A stretch of 64,000 nucleotides of DNA from Zea mays. Lineage: Eukaryota > Streptophyta > Magnoliopsida > Poales > Poaceae. The translations under genes and the position numbers were made by a program. Position 1 is the first letter of the stretch, and each line of letters opens with the position of its first letter. This document shows, one piece after another, positions 22,934-34,483 of this stretch. Below the pieces are notes generated by a model that saw nothing but the letters and a program-made list of their open reading frames with translations, was not told the origin of the DNA and ran no database searches. The stretch spans positions 84,254,683 through 84,318,682 of the forward strand of contig NC_050096.1 of the NCBI RefSeq assembly GCF_902167145.1, in the 5' to 3' direction.

Positions 22934-23557
22934 TGTTGACGCCTTTTTGAGGCGCCAATCACTTCAAAAGAACCAGCGGCGGTGCTCTCTGGTCAGGCGC
23001 GGACGGTCCGCGACCTGGCACAGAAGCTCGGGTTCCCTGCCTGACGGTCGGACGGTCCGCGCCCTAGGGCCGGACGGTCCGCGCGTGCGCAGGGGCGGCG
23101 GAAGATTGCCGGCGGCGCCTGGATCTCACTCCCGGGAGGGACCCCGTCGGGGAGGAGAGATCCTAGGTAGTGTCTAGGCTTGGGCTGGCCGACCTAGACT
23201 CCTCTAATCGGCGTAGAGTCGAAGAGAGGCGAAGAATTTGGGGATGGAGAGGCTAAACCTAAACTAGACTAGAACTACTTCTAGGATAAAATGCGAAATA
23301 GAAGTTGTATTGATTCGATTGATGATTACAAATCGGCCGTAGACCTCTCTATTTATAGAGGAGGGGGGCTGGACCCTTTACACAACTGATTCCGAGCTAA
23401 TCCCGCGAATATAGCTAACAACCGTAGCACAAAACTCGGAACCCTAAACTGCTCTGCGCATGCGCGGACCGTCCGGCTCATAGGAGCGGACTGTCCGGAC
23501 CGCGGACCGTCCGGCCTCATGGCCGGACCGTCCGCCAGCTCAAAAGTGTGCTCAACA
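22934..23557 (-). repeat. Element D, 3' LTR (left copy)
   Basis: 624 bp. Seven GGAC-N-GTCC palindromes: three at about 22999-23082 and four at about 23463-23534. The plus-strand CTATTTATAG near 23348 is the counterpart of the TATA box. The PPT (AAAAGGCAGGGGGGCATA in sense) follows at 23558-23575. Confidence 0.92.
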
Positions 23558-23629
23558 TATGCCCCCCTGCCTTTTGGTGGAGCTGAGCAAACCAAAAGCA
23601 ACTAACTCGATGTGATTACATCGGTTCTC

Positions 23630-24629
23630 TTAGGCATCTTGCCACATACTAGGATGGTACTGTTTGAGGAAACACCCATTCAAAGCCTTAGGCAAATCCT
23701 TGCCTTGTAATGTTTGTAGCAAATAGGCGTTGCCAGACATCACCTGTTTTACCTTATAAGGACCCTCCCAGCTTGGCGACCATTTCCCAAACTTCTGGTC
23801 TTTATTCCTTAGAGGCAGAATGGTCTTCCACACCAGGTCCCCTACTTGAAATGATTTTGTTTTGACCTTCTTGTTGTAGGCCCTGGCTACCATGATCTTG
23901 TCCTTTTCTATTGCTTCCAAAGCTATCATCCTCTTGTCGGTCACCTCATCAATATTATTCATCATTGAATTATAATAATCAGTAACAGTTAGATCATTTT
24001 GTCTGGCAAACCTGACAGCATTCAAACTTATTTCCACAGGCAACACTGCTTCCTGCCCATAGACAAGCTCAAAAGGAGATACTTTAGTAGCCCTATGTTT
24101 AGATATTCTATGAGCCCATAAAGCTTCAGACAAAATCTTATGTAAATGTTTAGGATTATCAGATATCTTCTTTTTTATCAAATTAATCAATGTCCTATTA
24201 CTAGACTCGGCCTGTCCATTGGCCTGAGCATAATATGGAGATTAATTAAGTAGCTTAATCCTGTATGATTCGGCAAATTCACGTACCTCCTTTGACATAA
24301 AAGAAGTTCCTTGATCTGTAGTCAAGGTCTGGGGAATGCCGAATCTATGAATAATATGCTCAGTTATGAACTCAATTACCTCCTTGTGCGTCATGTTCTT
24401 CAGAGCAACGGCTTCAGTCCATTTGGTGAAATAGTCAGTGGCAACTAACACGAACCGATGCCCTTTGATGATGAAGGATGAATTTCTCCAATAAAGTCTA
24501 ATCCCCATCCTCTGAAAGGCCAAGGCTTGATGATAGGATGTAATTCAGCTGCAGGGACCAACTGTAGGTCGCCGAATTTTTGACACACCTGGCAACCCTT
24601 GTAGTACTTGAAACAATCAGCTATCATGT
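23630..24629 (-). pseudogene. Element D integrase, main part
   Basis: This is the part of integrase downstream of the insertion of E. It has the two zinc-finger cysteines (CQVCQKFGD), GLDFIGEI, TDYFTKW, TTDQGTSF and FAESYRIK, then a stop after KLLN (24242) at the motif preceding the catalytic Glu, then SNRTLINLIKKK and the C-terminal region (WAHRISKHRATKVSPFELVYGQEAVLP, SPSWEGPYKV). A frameshift near 24480 also breaks it. The upstream finger half (YWPNM) is at 38158, on the far side of E. Confidence 0.85.
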
Positions 24630-26127
24630 TGTCGGCGTTTCGAGACCGGGGGGTCCCTCGGGCCGACGAGTGAGTGTCGCCGCGTGCCCCAGCCCAGATG
24701 GGTCAAGCGCGTGGGCGAGCGCGAAGGGGGGAAAGGAGCGAGGCGGCCGGAGTCCGGCGTGAGAGAGGTGGGAATCCCGCGGCCTTCGTGTTCGTCCCGC
24801 GCCCAGGTCGGGTGCGCTTGCAGTAGGGGGTTACAAGCGTCCACGCGGGAGAGGGAAGCGAGCGGCCCCAAGAGAGCGCATGTCCCGTCCTCGTCCCCGC
24901 GCGGCCAACCCTCTCTAAGAGGGCCCTGGTCCTTCCTTTTATTGGCGTAAGGAGAGGATCCAGGTGTACAACAGGGGTGTAGCAGAGTGCTAAGTGTCTA
25001 GCGGGGGAGAGCTAGCGCCCTAAGTACATGCCGATGTGGCAGCCGGAGAGATTTTGGCACCCAGCTGGTGTGATGTCGTGGCCGTCGGAGGAGCGACGGA
25101 GCCTGGCGGAGGGACAGCTGTCGGAGAGGTTGAGTCCTTGCTGACGTCCTCCTGCTTCCGTAAGAGAGCTAAGAGCTGCCGTCGTCACAGAGCATGCGGG
25201 GCGCCATCATTGCCTATCTGGCGGAGCTAGCCAGATGGGACACCGGTCTTGTTCTCTGCGGCCCAAGTCAGCTCGGGGTAGGGTGATGATGGCGCTTCCT
25301 GTTGACGTGGCTGGCCTGCGCCCTAGGTTGGGCGACGTGGAGGCTCCTCCGAAGCCGAGGTCGAGTCTGTCTTCCATGGCCGAGGCCAAGTCCGAGCCCC
25401 TGGGTCGGGCGAGGCGGAGGTCGTTTGGCAGAGGCCAGGCGGAGTCCGAGCCCTGGGGTCGGGCGAAGCGGAGTTCGTCGTCTTCTGGGGCTGAGCCCGA
25501 GTCCGAGCCCTGGGGTCGGGCGGAGCGGAGTTCGTCGTCTTCCGGGACTTAGCCCGAGTCCGAGCCCTGGGTCGGGCGGAGCGGAGTTCGTCGTCTTCCG
25601 GGACTTAGCCCGAGTCCGAGCCCTGGGTCGGGCGGAGCGGAGTTCGCCGTCTTCCGGGACTTAGCCCGAGTCCGAGCCCTGGGTCGGGCGGAGCAGAGTT
25701 CACCGTCTTCCGGGACTTAGCCCGAGTCCGAGCCTTGGGTCGGGCGGAGCGGAGCTTCCTATGGTGCCTTTGGCAGGGCCTGACTGCCTGTCAGTCTCAC
25801 TCTGTCAAGTGGCACTTTGCATTAAATGCTCCTGCGACTTGGTCGGTCGGTGCGGCGATTTAGTCAGGGTTGCTTCTTAGCGAAGGTAGGGCCTCGGGCG
25901 AGCCAGAGATGTGTCCGCCGTTGGAGGGGGGCCTCGGGCGAGGCTGAAATCCTCCGGGGTCGGCTGCCCTTGTCCGAGGCTAGGCTCGGGCGAGGCATGA
26001 TCGAGTCGCTAGAATGGACTGATCCCTGACTTAATCGCACCCATCAGGCCTTTGCAGCTTTATGCTGATGGGGTTACCAGCTGAGAATTAGGAGTCTTGA
26101 GGGTACCCCTAATTATGGTCCCCGACA
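24630..26127 (-). repeat. Element E, 3' LTR (left copy)
   Basis: 1498 bp. Holds the tandem array at 25448-25759. The PPT follows on the plus strand as GTAGCCCCCGAG (26128-26139). Confidence 0.92.
25448..25759. repeat. 56-bp tandem array in E's left LTR
   Basis: Five full units and part of a sixth, each running from GAGCCCTGGGTCGGGCGGAG to CTTAGCCCGAGTCC. GC-rich; early units carry an extra G. The right LTR has the same array at 37472-37783. Confidence 0.85.
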
Positions 26128-26860
26128 GTAGCCCCCGAGCCTCGAAGGGAGTGTTAGCACTCGCTTGGAGGCTTTCGTCGCACTTTTTTGCAAGGGGACC
26201 AGCCTTTCTCGGTTGCATTTTGTTCCGGTGGGTGCGCGCGAGCGCACCCGCCGGGTGTAGCCCCCGAGGCCTCGGAGGAGTGGTTTCACTCCTTCGAGGT
26301 CTTAATGCCTTGCGTAATGCTTCGGCTGGTCTGGTTGTTCCCTCATGCGAACTGGCCATAGCCCGGGTGTACGGTCGGGGCCCAAGTTCTCGGGCTGGTA
26401 TGTTGACGCTGTCAACGGTTCGGCCGGAGCCGGGTTTGCGAGAGCAGCCCCCGAGCCTCTGCATAGGGCGAGAGGGCGATCAGGGACAGACTCGGCTTTT
26501 TTACATACGCCCCTGCGTCGCCTTTCCGCAAGGAGGAGGGGGGAAAGCGCCATGTTGCCCTCGATGGGCGCCGAACATGGTGTCTCCGGTGAGCTGCAAG
26601 CGGGTAATCCGAGTGGACGTCCGTGCCTCGTTCGTTAGGGGTCGGCTAGGGGCCCAGAGGCACGCCCAAAAGTACCAGCGGGTGATCTGCCGGACCCGGT
26701 CCCCTAGCGACGGGGTCCGAGGGCTCGATGCCTCCCTCTGATGGGATTCCGTTACAAGATCGCTCCCGCTGGTCTCGGAAATGTCCTAGGGTACCTCAGG
26801 AGCGCAGCCCGAGCCTTGGTTATGTATCGAACGTACCCCTGGTCATCCCTCGCTCGGCGT

Positions 26861-27068
26861 CTGAGGCGGCTGTGAACCCTTCGGGGGCCAGCCTTCGAAC
26901 CCCTGATCAGTAATGGGCGCAGAGCTCGGGTAGCCTGAGGCAGTCGTGGAACCCTTCGGGGGGCCGGCCTTCGAACCTCTGACCAGTAGTGGGTGTAGGG
27001 CCCACGCGATCTGAGGCGGCTGTTGAACCCTTCGGGGGGCCAGCCTTCGAACCTCTGATCAGTAAGGA
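26861..27068. repeat. Three tandem copies of a unit of about 75 bp
   Basis: Units start at 26861, 26935 and 27011 with CTGAGGC and contain GAACCCTTCGGGGG, CCTTCGAAC and CTGATCAGTA. They are diverged, so the duplication is older than this copy or under poor constraint. Confidence 0.75.
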
Positions 27069-27929
27069 GGCTCGGAGCCTGGTTCCTTCACGGGGAAGGA
27101 TCCTTTTCGGGGTATCCCCCTTTCCCGGTCCCTGTTGCAAGAGATAGAGAGAGAGGAAAAAAGGAAAAGGATACGAAATCGAACGACGCGGCGTACCTTT
27201 TTTGGCGCGGTTATTACGGCGAAGGCGAAGCGTCGCCCACTGCTCCTGCCAGAAGCGCCGCCTGTTCTGCCGCGGAGTTAATGCGACGGGGCGAGCGGTT
27301 GGCGGGGCGGCCGTTGCGCGTGCGCGAGCCGTTCGAGGAACGGATCACGGGCGCGTTGTCTTCACGCCGTGAGAGGGGGTTCTCTTGCTGCCCCCGGATG
27401 GGACGTGAACTTGGCTGACGACGTGACCGCTGCTCCCGCCCGCCTGCCACCGTCATTACTGCCGGCCCACTTTTGGCCGCATTGACCGCCGCGTCAGGCT
27501 GGCGCTGCTGGGTCGTGCGCTGGGTCGCCTCGAGTCACGGTATTGGTTCCACAATCGAGGAGGCGCGGTGGTGGCGCAAGTGGCGGTGCAGTTGCTTGCA
27601 TGCAGCATCCGGCGCGCCGGTTGCGTGACGTGTGGGCCTGGGCCTCCATGCTGGCGTTTCGGGAGTCGGAGAAGCGCGTCCACTTGGCGCAGTTGCATGC
27701 CGCCTGCATGGCTGCCCGCCTCTTTCGCCCGTTGGTCTGGGCAAAAGTGGAGGGTCACTTGTAACCGCTGGGCGGTTGTGTGCACCACCGCGGCGGTTTG
27801 GCTTCTTCTGCTCTGAGCCGGTTTGCATGACATGCGGGACCCAGCCCCCGCGCCGCAGGGGAGGGCCTTGGAGCGTGTTGGAGAAGACTCAGCCCGTGAC
27901 GGTTGGGGGCGCAAGTAGGGAGAGTGGCC

Positions 27930-28857
27930 TTTAAAAGGAGGGCGACCCCTTTTGGAGGGCGACCATGTCTTCTCGCTCCCTTATGCATCGCGTCTTTCTA
28001 CCTTCCAAGCCCCCGGATGGGGGATACCCACCGTCTTTTCGCCTCATCGTTGGAGGAACGCAACTCTGTGGGAGTTGGTACCTTTCAGCCATCGTTCGGC
28101 TTCAAGGATTTTCATCATGCAGCCCGGCTGCACCCCTCCACCGGCGGTCACCCAAGATGGTGACCTCCAGCTTGATGGTGGGGGAAAGCGAGTCGGGCTG
28201 CGGCCTCTGCCCCTCCCTCAGCTTCAAGGATTTTCATCACCAGGGCTGGGGAGGGGAGTGTGCCGAGTTGGGGTTGGCCCCTGCGTGGGCGGCGGCCCGC
28301 TCCTTCACTCAGTGATCGGAGGGAAGGGTGGTCGTCGTCCATGGCGCCGGCAGCTGCACCGTGCCTGGCTCTCGGACGCGAGTGGCTTCGGAGCCGCTCG
28401 TGGCGCCGGCGTCTTCCACGGCAGCTGGAAGAGGTTCTTCCGCCGGCGCGATAGCCAAGGCCGGCCACGGACCGACCTCCAACTCTACGGCCTTCTGCCC
28501 GTCCTTGCCTCACAAGTTTGGGCATGGGCGGGGGCCTCCTGGCAGCAGCATCCGCCCTGAGGTCAGTGCTGCCGCTGTTCGGCCCCCCGGAGCAGAAGTC
28601 GTCGTCGTCGCCGCCGCTGGAGCGGGTGACGGCGCACCGTTCGTCGGTCTTTTGTTGCTCCGCAGGCCCACCCCTATCGAGTGGGGTTGTTCGTACCTGC
28701 GGAGGGGGAACCGGAGTTCCGTTTGTAATGGCACTTTGAATGCCAGTGTTTTTGTTCATTATGGCTGTCGAGGCCTGAACATGTATGTAATTCTGGCACG
28801 GAGCCATGTTTTTTCCTCATTTTCGAGCACTAAGACTCGCCTGTTGATTATCTGAAC
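27930..28857 (+). other. Candidate antisense transcription unit in element E
   Basis: Opposite to gag-pol, a TATA-like TTTAAAAG (27930-27937) is followed by an ATG at 27965 opening 116 codons (to 28315). Another long plus-strand frame runs 28328-28855. The protein looks like no family I know. It contains two copies of a CTTCAAGGATTTTCATCA motif (near 28104 and 28223) read in different frames, which weakens the coding case. An antisense additional frame is established for Grande; the parallel here is inference. Confidence 0.3.
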
Positions 28858-28890
28858 CGCTTCACCAAGCATGAGTCGCCCCGTGTCAGG

Positions 28891-29838
28891 GTGACGAGTG
28901 AGGTATCCGTATCCCGGAGGCGTAGGAGTCCCTCGGCTCGGTCGACCTTGTTGTCTGAGGCTCCTCTAGCTTAGTTAAAGGGACCCCTTGGCCGCTCTTC
29001 GACGAGCCGAGGCCAGGGGTAGCGATATCAGCATGAACAGAGGCGGAGTTGGCTCGAAAATGAAACCTGGTTGGCCGGAGCCTAGCCGGGTTGTCCGTTA
29101 GCGGGACCGACGCCGGAGTCGATCAGCCGAGGCCTCGGGTCGGGCTGGTGCCCTTGGAAGATGGTTGGCCGAGGCCCCAGGGGTAACCGGCCGAGCCGCC
29201 CGCTCGGGCCGGATTCCCGGAGAAGTCCCTGGCAGCGATTGTCCGGGCGTGACGATGACGTCGTCCTCCAGAGTGGGGATCCTTGGACCGCGTCGCCGTC
29301 CGAGGCTAGGTCGGACCTTGCTGAAGGTGTTGTCGATGCCGAGGGTGCTACTGCCCCCTTCCAGCGTCAAGACCCGAGCCTGCAGGATCAGAGTGTCTTG
29401 TAGCGTGTGCCTTCTGCGGCCGCCGAGGCCAGAATACACACCCTCGCTGTGTTGTAAAGCTGCGTCTCCTTTCCTTTTGTTTCGAGTATCTGGACTTTTT
29501 TGCCGGTAACAGGGATGTTTGTGCGAGCGAGAGTTGCTTCTCGCGGAAGGTGATGAGTGAGGTATCCGTATCCCGGAGGCGTGGGAGTCCCTCGACTCGG
29601 TCGGCCTTGCCGCTTACGTGCACTTTCACCCATCCATGAGGCCCTGTCACCGACTCAGTCGAGAAGGCTCGAAGGATCGCTTCGGCAGAAGAGCTTCCGA
29701 ACGTGAAGACTTGTTCGGTCCGTGGAATCACTTTATCCGAACGCGAGTTACTTATCGCAGAAGGTGATGAGTGAGGTATCCGTATCCCGGAGGCGTAGGA
29801 GTCCCTCGGCTCGGTCAGCCTTGGCTGCTTACGTGTAC
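28891..29838. repeat. Three dispersed copies of a repeat of 60-100 bp in E's 3' region
   Basis: Copies at about 28891-28950, 29544-29625 and 29738-29838 share GAGTGAGGTATCCGTATCCC and GGAGTCCCTCG. The last two also share the preceding CGAGAGTTGCTT-like and following CTTACGTG parts. Confidence 0.75.
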
Positions 29839-30142
29839 TCCGTCGTTTTCAGGATCCATTTTTCGAAGTAGTCAGAAAGCACGAAAGATATTCTGGCAGA
29901 AGAGATCTTTTTTCGAGGAAAATTTCAACGCAGAGGGGGTTCCCCCCTTTTAGCCCCCGAGGGAGGGTCGGGCTTTGCCGAGGCGAGGCCGACCCTTCCT
30001 TGACGACTAAACTTTGCGCGGGTGCGAGGTATATGAACAACTTGAAAAACATCTTAAGGGTAGAAGCGACGTAGCTGTTGGATGTTCCAAGCGTTGCCGT
30101 AGACCTCGCCTTGACTGTTGGCCAGCTTGTACGTTCCGGGCT

Positions 30143-33100
30143 TCAGAACTTTGGCGATGACGAATGGCCCCTCCTAGGGGGCGTGAGCTTGTGCCTCCCT
30201 CGGGCGTCTTGCCACAGCCGAAGCACCAGGTCGCCCACCTGGAGGTCTCGGGGCCGGACCCCTCGGGCGTGGTAGCGTCGCAGGGACTGCTGGTACCGCG
30301 ACGAGTGTAGTAAGGCCTTGTCCCGAGCCTCTTCCAGCTGGTCCAGCGAGTCTTCTCGGCTAGCTTGGTTGCTTTGATCGCCGTAGGCCCTCGTCCTCGG
30401 GGAGCCGTATTCCAGGTCAGTGGGCAAGACGGCCTCGGCCCCGTAGACCAGGAAGAACGGCGTGAAACCCGTGGCTCGGCTTGGTGTTGTCCTCAGGCTC
30501 CAGACCACCGAGGGGAGTTCCTTCATCCATCGCTTGCCGAACTTGTTGAGGTCGTTGTAAATCCGAGGCTTGAGCCCTTGTAGAATCATGCCGTTGGCAC
30601 GCTCTACTTGCCCATTCGACATGGGATGCGCCACGGCAGCCCAGTCCACCCAGATGTGGTGATTCTCGCAGAAGTTCAAGAATTTTCTGCCGGTGAACTG
30701 GGTACCGTTGTCGGTGATGATGGAGTTCGGGACCCCGAAGCGATGGATGATGTTGGTGAAGAACGTCACCGCCTGCTCGGACCTGATGCTGTTCAGAGGT
30801 CGGACCTCGACCCACTTGGAGAATTTGTCGATGGCGACCAGCAGGTGCGTGTAGCCCCCGGGCGCCTTCTGCAAGGGGCCGACGAGGTCCAGACCCCACA
30901 CAGCAAAGGGCCAGGTGATGGGTATCGTCTGCAGAGCCTGAGCGGGCAGGTGGGTCTGCTTCGCATAGAATTGACACCCTTCGCAGGTGCGGACAATCCT
31001 AGTGGCGTCAGCCACCGCCGTTGGCCAGTAGAAGCCTTGCCGGAAAGCATTCCCGACAAGGGCTCGAGGCGCTACGTGATGGCCGCAAGCCCCCGAGTGT
31101 ATTTCTTGCAGGAGTTCCTGACCTTCGGCGATGGAGATGCATCGCTGGAGGATGCCCGAGGGGCTGCGGTGGTAGAGCTCCTTCTCATCGCCCAGCAAGA
31201 CGAACGACTTGGCGCGTCGCGCTACCCACCGAGCCTCGGCTCGGTCGAGGGGTAGCTCTCCTTGGCGGAGATATTGCAGGTACGGGGTCTGCCAATTTCG
31301 ATCAGGCGTGGCCCCGCTCCGCTCCTCCTCGATGCGCAATGCCTCGCCCTCGGAGGCCGAGGGTACCTCGGGCTGAACCGAGGGCGCCTCGGGCCGAGCT
31401 GAGGGTGCCTCGAGCTTTGCCGAGGGTACCTCGGGCTGGACCGAGGGCGCCTCAGGCTCGGGCGGGTCGTCGATCTTGACGGAGGGTTGATGCAGATCCC
31501 GGGAGAAGACGTCCGGGGGAACCGTTGTTCGCCCCGAGGCTATTTTTGCCAGCTCGTCCGTAGTTTCGTTGTAGCGTCGAGCGATGTGGTTAAGCTCGAG
31601 CCCGTAGAACTTGTCTTCCAGGCGCCGAACCTCATCGCAGTAGGCCTCCATCTTCGGGTCGCGGCAGTGGGAGTTCTTCATGACTTGGTCGATGACGAGC
31701 TGCGTGTCACCGCGGGCGTCGAGGTGCCTGACCCCTAGCTCGATGGCGATCCACAACCCGTTGACCAGAGCCTCGTACTCAGCCACATTGTTGGACGCCG
31801 GGAAATGGAGGCGTAGCACATAGCGTAGGTGTTTCCCGAGGGGCGAGATGAAGAGTAGGCCCGCGCCGGCTCCCATCTTCATCAGCGACCCGTCGAAAAA
31901 CATGGTCCAGAGCTCCGGTTGGATCGGAGCCGTCGGTAGCTGGGTGTCGACCCATTCGGCTACGAAGTCCGCCAATACCTGGGACTTGATGGCCTTCCGA
32001 GGGGCGAACGAGATTGTCTCGCCCATGATTTCCACCGCCCACTTTGCAATCCTGCCCGAGGCCTCTCGGCACTGGATGATCTCCCCCAGGGGGAAGGATG
32101 ACACCACAGTTACCGGATGAGACTCGAAGTAGTGTCGCAACTTCCGCCTTGTCAGGATCACTGCATACAGCAGCTTCTGAACTTGTGGGTAGCGGATCTT
32201 TGTTTCGGACAGTACCTCGCTGACGAAGTAAACTGGCCTCTGAACGGGCAATGCATGCCCCTCTTCTTGCCTCTCGACCACAATCGCGGCGCTAACCACC
32301 TGAGTGGTTGCGGCGACGTAGACCAAGAGGGCTTCTCCGTCAGCTGGAGGCACCAAGATAGGCGCCTTTGTGAGGAGCGCCTTCAGGTTCCCGAGGGCTT
32401 CCTCGGCCTTAGGGGTCCAAGCGAAGCACTCGGCCTTCCTTAAGAGGCGGTACAGAGGCAGGCCTCTTTCGCAGAGGCATGAGATGAAGCGGCTCAGGGC
32501 CGCGAGACATCCCATGACCCTCTGTATGCCTTTTAAGTCCTTGATGGGCCCCATGCTGGTGATGGCTGCGATCTTCTCCGGGTTGGCTTCGATGCCCCGC
32601 TCGGAGACGATGAACCCCAAGAGCATGCCCCAGGGCACCCCGAAGACACACTTCTCGGGATTGAGCTTGACGCCTTTCGCTTTGAGACATCGGAATGTCA
32701 CTTCAAGGTCGGAGAGGAGGTCGGAAGCTTTCCTTGTCTTGACTACGATGTCATCGACGTAGGCCTTGACCGTGCGACCGATGTGTTCGCCGAACACATG
32801 GTTCATGCACCACTGATACGTCGCGCCCGCATTCCTCAAACCGAACGGCATGGTGACATAGCAGTACATGCCGAAGGGCGTGATGAAAGAAGTCGCGAGC
32901 TGGTCGGACTCTTTCATCCTGATTTGGTGATACCCTGAGTAGGCGTCGAGGAAAGACAGGGTTTCGCACCCAGCAGTGGAATCCACGATTTGATCGATGC
33001 GAGGCAGAGGGTAGGGAACCTTCGGACATGCTTTGTTGAGACCAGTGTAGTCTACACACATCCGCCATTTCCCCCCTTTCTTTCTCACAAGCACAGGGTT

Positions 33101-33346
33101 GGCAAGCCATTCGGGATGGAATACCTCTTTGATGAACCCGGCTGCCGTTAGCTTGTGGATCTCCTCGCCTATCGCTCTGCGCTTCTCCTCGTCGAATCGG
33201 CGCAGAGGCTGCTTGACGGGTCGGGCTCCGGCCCGAATATCCAGCGAGTGCTCGGCGACATCCCTTGGTATGCCGGGCATGTCCAAGGGACTCCACGCGA
33301 AGACGTCGGCGTTCGCATGGAGAAAGTCGACGAGCACTGCTTCCTA
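30143..33346 (-). pseudogene. Element E polymerase region: RT, RNase H, second RNase H, integrase
   Basis: An open frame of 1064 codons from 33337. RT: CVDYTGLNKACPK (94-106), FLDAYSGYHQI, MPFGLRNAGATYQ, and YVDD at 193-196. The RT-linked RNase H is the degenerate type (YFVSEVLSETKIRYPQVQKLLYA). A second RNase H follows from about residue 480 (FFDGSLMKMGAGAGLLF, NNVAEYEALVNGL, GDTQLVIDQV), typical of Tat elements. Integrase has its HHCC finger (about 735-775), LDLVGPL, ITDNGTQFTGR and NGQVERAN. All catalytic residues I can identify are present. A TAG at 33344-33346 separates it in frame from protease. It could be almost intact apart from that stop. Confidence 0.88.
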
Positions 33347-34483
33347 TTTGGGGTCGAGCCCGGAACCGATCCGGATCTGCTTGGAGGCGTCGCCACTGGG
33401 GTCGAGGGGGACGGCCTTAACCGTCTCCACTGGCTCGAAGTTGCCGGCATGACGCTTCACGTCTAGCACCTCTTTGGAGAGGCTTTCCAGGTCGGCGATG
33501 AGGGCCTCGGACTCGGCGAGGGCCTCGGCGTACTCCACGCACTCCACGTCGCATTCGAACGCGTGTTTGTACGTGGGGCCGACGGTGATGACCCCGTTGG
33601 GGCCCGACATCTTGAGCTTCAGGTAGGTGTAGTTGGGGACGGCCATAAACTTCGCGTAGCATGGCCTCCCCAGTACCACGTGGTAGGTTCCTCGGAACCC
33701 GACCACCTCGAACGTCAGAGTCTCCCTTCGGAAGTTGGATGGCGTTCCGAAGCAGACGGGAAGGTCGAGTCGTCCGAGGGGCTGGACGCGTTTCCCGGGA
33801 ATGATCCCGTGGAAGGGCGCAGCGCCTGCTCGGACGGAGGACAGATCGACGCGCAGGAGCCTGAGGGTCTCGGCGTAGATGATGTTGAGGCTGCTGCCCT
33901 CGTCCATAAGGACCTTGGTGAGCCTGACGTCGCCGACAATGGGGTCGACGACGAGCGGGTATTTCCCCGGGCTCGGCACGTGGTCGGGGTGGTCAGCTTG
34001 GTCGAAGGTGATGGGCTTGTCGGATCAGTCTAGGTAGACTGGCGCCGCCACCTTCACCGAGCAGACCTCCCGGCGCTCTTGCTTGCGATGCCGAGCCGAG
34101 GCATTCGCCGCATGCCCATCGTAGATCATGAAGCAGTCGCGGACCTCGGGGAACTCTCCTGCTTGGTGATCTTCCTTCTTGTCGTCGTCGTGGGCCCTGC
34201 CACTCTCCGCGGGTGGCCCGGCCCTGTGGAAGTGGCGCCGAAGCATGACGCACTCCTCAAGGGTGTGTTTGACGGGCCCCTGATGATAGGGGCACGGCTC
34301 CTTGAGCATCTTGTCGAAAAGGTTGGCACCTCCGGGGGGCTTCCGAGGGTTCTTGTACTCGGCGGCGGCGACAAGGTCCGCGTCGGCGGCGTCGCGTTTC
34401 GCTTGCGACTTCTTCTTGCCTTTCTTCTTGGTGCCGCGCGGAGTAGACGCCTCGGGAGCATCTTCGGATGGGCGGCCCTGGGG
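33347..34483 (-). pseudogene. Element E gag C-terminus and protease
   Basis: In frame with gag and pol. After the gag stop comes a Lys-rich stretch and a Cys/His motif (CPYHQGPVKHTLEEC), then a TGA at 34025-34027, then the retroviral-type protease: VLMDEGSSLNIIYAE is the active-site region (the canonical Asp-Ser/Thr-Gly is varied to DEG), followed by YHVVLGRPCYAKFMAVPNY. A further Met-initiated part is 33344-33979. The variant active site could be inactive or a lineage feature; related elements would tell. Confidence 0.8.

Larger units (their letters stand above)
26128..30142. other. Element E long region between integrase and 3' LTR
   Basis: About 4 kb with no retrotransposon protein. It contains the tandem repeat at 26861-27068, an antisense candidate transcription unit (27930-28857) and three dispersed repeats (28891-29838). 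Long extra regions, sometimes with additional frames in either orientation, are known in Tat-lineage elements such as Grande and Ogre; that this one is functional is not shown by sequence. Confidence 0.65.

Noticed and set aside
25235..25664. Repetitive Ser/Pro/Arg frames (SPSPGVGRS type) in E's LTR
   Set aside because: Translation of the 56-bp tandem array in a non-coding LTR.
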